Source: Gammaproteobacteria bacterium
GTDB lineage: Bacteria > Pseudomonadota > Gammaproteobacteria > Chromatiales > Chromatiaceae
Reading direction: 5' to 3'
NCBI GenBank assembly: GCA_030594925.1
Contig: JAUVEG010000063.1
Span: 1 to 7,259, forward strand
Length of the DNA: 7,259 nucleotides
Numbering within the stretch: position 1 is the stretch's first letter; each line of letters begins with the position of its first letter. Shown here piece after piece: positions 4,743 to 7,259 of the stretch. The notes below the pieces were generated by a model, which searched no databases, was not told where the DNA came from, and saw only the letters and a list, made by a program, of their open reading frames with translations. Position numbers and translations under genes: made by a program.

Positions 4743-6305
4743 CTATTTGCCAAGTTTCCATTCGCTCAGACGATGGCTTTTTAAATCATATTGCATGATG
4801 CGGTTATTATTGGTGTCGGCGATGAGAATTGATCCATCCAGTACGGCGATGCCGCCCGGTTCATTCAATGCTGCGCTCAACGCGACCCCATTGCCCTTGC
4901 CGGGTTTGCCGGTGCCTGCGACAGTGGTGATGGTTCTTTTTTTCAGATCCACCAGTTTGAGCTTGTGATTGTAGGTATCAGCAATAAAGATGCGTTCCCT
5001 GTCCACAACAGCGACGCCGAGAACATGCTGCAACTCTGCCTTGCTCAGTGGACCATCACGGTCGCCAAAATCGAACAGACCAGTTCCGGCCAGGGTTTCC
5101 ACCTGCTGTTTACGCGTATCAATTCTGCGCAGTGCGGAATCCTCGGCATCGGCGACATAAAGCAGGTCTCCAATGAGCGACAGTCCGCTGGGCTGGCTGA
5201 AACTCGAGCGCTTCAGTGAGCCGTCGCTGATGCCCTCACGTCCACTGCCGGCGTAGGGGCCGATAATTTTTTTCTTCAGATCCAGACGCCATATCTGATG
5301 AATGCCCGCCATGGCGATATAGAGCTGCGACTCCTTCAGGGCGAGCCCCCAGGGAGAGCGCAAGCCGATTTTCCTGGCTGGATATGTGCTGCCGCGGTGA
5401 ACCTCGTTTTTTCCATTGCCGGCCACGGTTGAGACCTTCTCTGTGGCAAGGTCGATAAATCGAATGGAGTGATTGCCGGTATCGGCAACATATAATCCGC
5501 TGTCGGAAAAGGCCAGGCCTTGCGGAGACTTGAAACGGGCGCGTGCATAGGCGCCGTCGCTAAAGCCGGAAGATTTGCCACCAATGATTTTCTCGATCTT
5601 ACCGTCGTGGGTGGCAAGAATAATGCGATGATGCAGAGAGTCGCTGATGGCGACATATTGGTCGGATACGGCGATCTTTCCGGGCGCCGCCAGCAGGGAT
5701 TTTTCGAGCTTCTCTTTTTCAAGCGCAATAGGCAGCGGTGTTTTATCGATTACCGCAGCATGTTTTTTCAGCAGTTTTTTGATCGTGCTGTCGAAGATTT
5801 CATAATTGTCCTCTCCAACGACCTTGCCGAGTACGCCGCCTTCAGGATCGATGACATACTGTGTGGGCCAGGCGCGCATGCCGTAGAGTCTGCCCAGCCT
5901 GGACTCCACGTCATTGACCACTGGATGGTCGACATCGTAGCGAACGACGATGCGCCGCAGGGTGTCGATATTTTTTTCATTATCAAATTTTGGCGTATGC
6001 ACGCCGATGATGGCGATCTGGTCGCCATATTTGTGCTTCAGGCGCTTCAAATCCTCCAGCACATGGATGCAGTTGATACAGCCATAGGTCCAGAAATCCA
6101 GTATCACCACCTTGCCCTTGAGGTCGGCCAGAGTCAGCGGGCGGGAGACATTCAACCAGGGGAGGGCGGGATCAAACTCGATGGCGGGCGGGTTATCAGT
6201 TTCCGCTTCGGCTCCACAGGCCGTATTGAATCCTGAGAGGATTAGGAAGATCAGAAAAGCTGCATAGTAGATCAGGTTGCTGTTTCGTCGCATTATTATA
6301 GACAT
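4743..6305 (-). CDS. Exported thioredoxin-like/NHL-repeat protein (NHLRC2-like)
   Basis: The 520-residue product has an N-terminal export signal (hydrophobic about 11-28). C30 could be a lipid anchor, but the residues before it (FNTAC) are a poor lipobox. A thioredoxin-fold domain follows at about 47-180, with the redox pair C76/C79 in WTYGCINC and the cis-proline motif WPT at 146-148. From about 205 to 510 there are six NHL-type repeats with signatures such as LYVADTGNHSIRFID, IFIADTYNHKLKLVD and ILIADTNNNRIMQYD, enough for one six-bladed propeller. This order matches the NHLRC2-type family, whose bacterial role is poorly defined; thiol-disulfide chemistry in the periplasm is a reasonable inference. 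The start is uncertain: neither M1 (6305) nor M5 (6293, MRRNSN) has a good ribosome site. It lies 33 bases after the toxin gene on the same strand with no terminator seen between, so it may be partly read from upstream. I found no sigma-54 element of its own. Confidence 0.9.
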   Translation of the reverse strand: MSIIMRRNSNLIYYAAFLIFLILSGFNTACGAEAETDNPPAIEFDPALPWLNVSRPLTLADLKGKVVILDFWTYGCINCIHVLEDLKRLKHKYGDQIAIIGVHTPKFDNEKNIDTLRRIVVRYDVDHPVVNDVESRLGRLYGMRAWPTQYVIDPEGGVLGKVVGEDNYEIFDSTIKKLLKKHAAVIDKTPLPIALEKEKLEKSLLAAPGKIAVSDQYVAISDSLHHRIILATHDGKIEKIIGGKSSGFSDGAYARARFKSPQGLAFSDSGLYVADTGNHSIRFIDLATEKVSTVAGNGKNEVHRGSTYPARKIGLRSPWGLALKESQLYIAMAGIHQIWRLDLKKKIIGPYAGSGREGISDGSLKRSSFSQPSGLSLIGDLLYVADAEDSALRRIDTRKQQVETLAGTGLFDFGDRDGPLSKAELQHVLGVAVVDRERIFIADTYNHKLKLVDLKKRTITTVAGTGKPGKGNGVALSAALNEPGGIAVLDGSILIADTNNNRIMQYDLKSHRLSEWKLGK

Positions 6306-6338
6306 TGTATGACTATTCTCTGAAGCAGAAGATTAGTG

Positions 6339-6632
6339 TTACTGATCAATGATCTTTGGCTGAAAATCCCTTCTCTTGTGTATCACTGCCAGCACGAAGA
6401 GATCCTGATCCTTGATCTCATAGAGGATCCGGTAGGAATATAGCGATAGTTCCCGGATGTTCACGTTGTTGAGTTCCGGCACAATCTTTCCCATGAGTGG
6501 TAGTTCGTTGAGAATATCCGTTTTTGCTGCGATATCCTGAGTCACTTTTTTGGCGTAGTAGCGGGAGTCGTGTGCGATGTAATTATGGATGGATCGAAGA
6601 TCCACTTTTGCCGGATCTGACCAGATTACCAT
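6339..6632 (-). CDS. ParE/RelE-family toxin of a type II toxin-antitoxin pair
   Basis: The 97-residue product has the ParE-like layout: an N-terminal strand (VIWSDPAK), a helix with LRSIHNYIAHDSRYYAKK, the middle GKIVPEL turn, IRELSLYSYRILYEI strands and the terminal VIHKRRDF. Members of this superfamily poison gyrase (ParE) or cleave mRNA at the ribosome (RelE). The YRILYEI and HKRRDF signature favours the ParE side, but the target cannot be fixed from sequence. Its ATG overlaps the end of the antitoxin gene by seven bases, the normal coupled arrangement. The frame is intact and full length, so the toxin may be functional. Confidence 0.88.
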   Translation of the reverse strand: MVIWSDPAKVDLRSIHNYIAHDSRYYAKKVTQDIAAKTDILNELPLMGKIVPELNNVNIRELSLYSYRILYEIKDQDLFVLAVIHKRRDFQPKIIDQ

Positions 6633-6805
6633 GCGTCGATTTTGCGTATGAGTTCGCCGCTGCTGAGGGTGCGGTTCTGTTCAACTGCCTCCTGGCCTTT
6701 TCGGATTTTATCCAGTACATAAAGCCTGTACATGATTTCATCCATGTCGGCATTGTCCGGCAAATTACCGATAGTCTTCAATGCTTCCATTTTGGCGGGT
6801 TGCAT
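6626..6805 (-). CDS. Antitoxin partner of the ParE/RelE-like toxin
   Basis: This is a small 59-residue protein starting MQPAKMEALK, with a predicted helical centre (MDEIMYRLYVLDKIRKGQEAV) and a tail LSSGELIRKIDAW. That pattern (helix, K-I-x-x-G, short linker, amphipathic C-terminal helix ending in W) is typical of the antitoxins paired with RelE/ParE toxins. The start at 6805 is chosen because GGAGGAG (6811-6817) lies five bases upstream. The longer frame from 6832 would add nine residues but places that ribosome site inside the gene and has none of its own. The C-terminal part should wrap the toxin. DNA binding at the palindrome 6835-6849 is likely but inferred. Confidence 0.82.
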   Translation of the reverse strand: MQPAKMEALKTIGNLPDNADMDEIMYRLYVLDKIRKGQEAVEQNRTLSSGELIRKIDAW

Positions 6806-6834
6806 TTGATCTCCTCCGAATTCTATTTTCATAC

Positions 6835-6849
6835 AAAGTGTAGCACTTT
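6835..6849. promoter_or_regulatory. Operator palindrome of the toxin-antitoxin genes
   Basis: AAAGTGTAGCACTTT is a perfect 6-base inverted repeat around TAG, 29 bases before the antitoxin start. On the minus strand it contains TACACT (6837-6842), a possible -10 element with a start near 6830, so repressor binding would block transcription. The -35 region is poor. Autoregulation through such palindromes is usual for type II toxin-antitoxin loci. Confidence 0.6.
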
Positions 6850-6910
6850 TTAATATTGATTATTCTCTGCAGGAGGGCTATCTTCTACACAGGATAGATG
6901 GACGCTACAT

Positions 6911-7259
6911 ATGAGATGGATCTCAATCGCTTTTCTTTGCGGCATTCTGCTGCTGGATCAATTTTCTGCAATTCCCTCCTTGCCATGGCTTGCTGCGGCC
7001 CTGATGACAGGGGTGATCTGCTCAAGGTATCTGCATGCTGCCTGTGTGTGGATTGCTGTCGGTTTCTGCTGGGCTGCTGTGGATGGCGCCGCCTATCTTT
7101 CACAAATCCTGCCTGAAGATCTGGAGCGTCAGGATCTGCTTGTCGAGGGCAGGGTGGTCTCTCTTCCGGATGAAGATTTTTCATCCACACGCTTTCTCTT
7201 TGCTGTCGAACAGAGTCGGATGCCTGGTGGAGAGAAAATTGATTTCAGTGGCATTGTGA
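6911..7259 (+). CDS. comEC: N-terminus of a ComEC/Rec2-family DNA-uptake protein (runs off the window)
   Basis: An open frame from ATG 6911 to the window end gives 116 residues with no stop. It starts MRWISIAFLCGILLL, continues with closely spaced hydrophobic segments (about 1-60), then LPEDLERQDLLVEGRVVSLPDEDFSSTRFLFAVEQS. The pattern of N-terminal membrane helices followed by an 'L-V-x-G-x-V-x-S-L-P ... RF-x-F-x-V' strand segment is characteristic of the ComEC N-terminal region (DUF4131 type). ComEC forms the inner-membrane channel for single-stranded DNA in natural transformation. The competence and nuclease-like parts lie outside the window. The start has only a weak GGA eight bases upstream; the same frame has a stop at 6857 and no other ATG between. 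It diverges from the toxin-antitoxin pair. Confidence 0.8.
   Translation, partial: MRWISIAFLCGILLLDQFSAIPSLPWLAAALMTGVICSRYLHAACVWIAVGFCWAAVDGAAYLSQILPEDLERQDLLVEGRVVSLPDEDFSSTRFLFAVEQSRMPGGEKIDFSGIV

Noticed and set aside
5520..6236. A 238-codon plus-strand frame opposite the thioredoxin-NHL gene
   Set aside because: It lacks a plausible ribosome site and domain pattern, while the minus frame has a CxxC thioredoxin fold and six NHL repeats.
6344..6354. GATCAATGATC inverted repeat between toxin and thioredoxin-NHL genes as a terminator
   Set aside because: It is five AT-rich base pairs around a single base, overlaps the toxin's last codons and lacks a T-run.
6898..7259. Open frames at 6898-7116 and 7035-7259 (plus) and 6885-7190 (minus)
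   Set aside because: They overlap the comEC frame starting at 6911, whose product has the expected membrane and strand pattern; the others are cysteine- or proline-rich with no recognisable features.

Overview
The window looks like a piece of a proteobacterial chromosome, probably gammaproteobacterial. The signs are a NtrC-type two-component pair, -24/-12 (sigma-54) promoters, a c-type haem sensor and a ComEC homologue. A respiratory or sulfur-cycle type gammaproteobacterium would fit, but that is inference; no marker gene is present to fix the taxon.

Layout. Positions 1-125 (minus) hold the start of an exported protein that I do not recognise. Positions 126-455 are a dense divergent control region. 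Positions 456-3709 (plus) are a two-gene operon with a 4-base overlap. It encodes a membrane histidine kinase with a periplasmic CxxCH haem-attachment motif, then a full-length sigma-54-activating response regulator with receiver, AAA+ GAFTGA and Fis-type helix-turn-helix. A strong two-way terminator follows at 3725-3760. Positions 3778-4452 (minus) encode an exported protein made almost wholly of methionine-X-glycine triplets (55 by my count). Its control region is at 4453-4742. Positions 4743-6305 (minus) encode an exported thioredoxin-like protein fused to a six-repeat NHL propeller. Positions 6339-6805 (minus) are a ParE/RelE-type toxin-antitoxin pair with its own operator palindrome at 6835-6849. 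From 6911 (plus) the N-terminus of a ComEC-like DNA-uptake protein runs off the window; it is an open frame with no stop in view.

How the parts connect. Each of the two minus-strand genes flanking the two-component operon has a close match to a sigma-54 promoter (189-204 and 4518-4533). Upstream of each lies a nearly identical 13-base palindrome, TGACAAAtTGTCA at 348-360 and TGACAAAgTGTCA at 4622-4634. These differ at one base and sit about 176 and 121 bases before the predicted transcription starts, which is enhancer distance for a NtrC-type activator. The simplest reading is one self-contained local regulon. A haem-bearing envelope sensor signals to the response regulator, which binds the two palindromes and switches on the Met-X-Gly protein and the unknown exported protein. 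The plan resembles ZraSR/ZraP (envelope sensor, sigma-54 activator, periplasmic binding protein). The output resembles the methionine-rich oxidant scavenger MrpX of Azospira, but the sensor and protein architecture here are different. I regard this as the candidate new system in the window.
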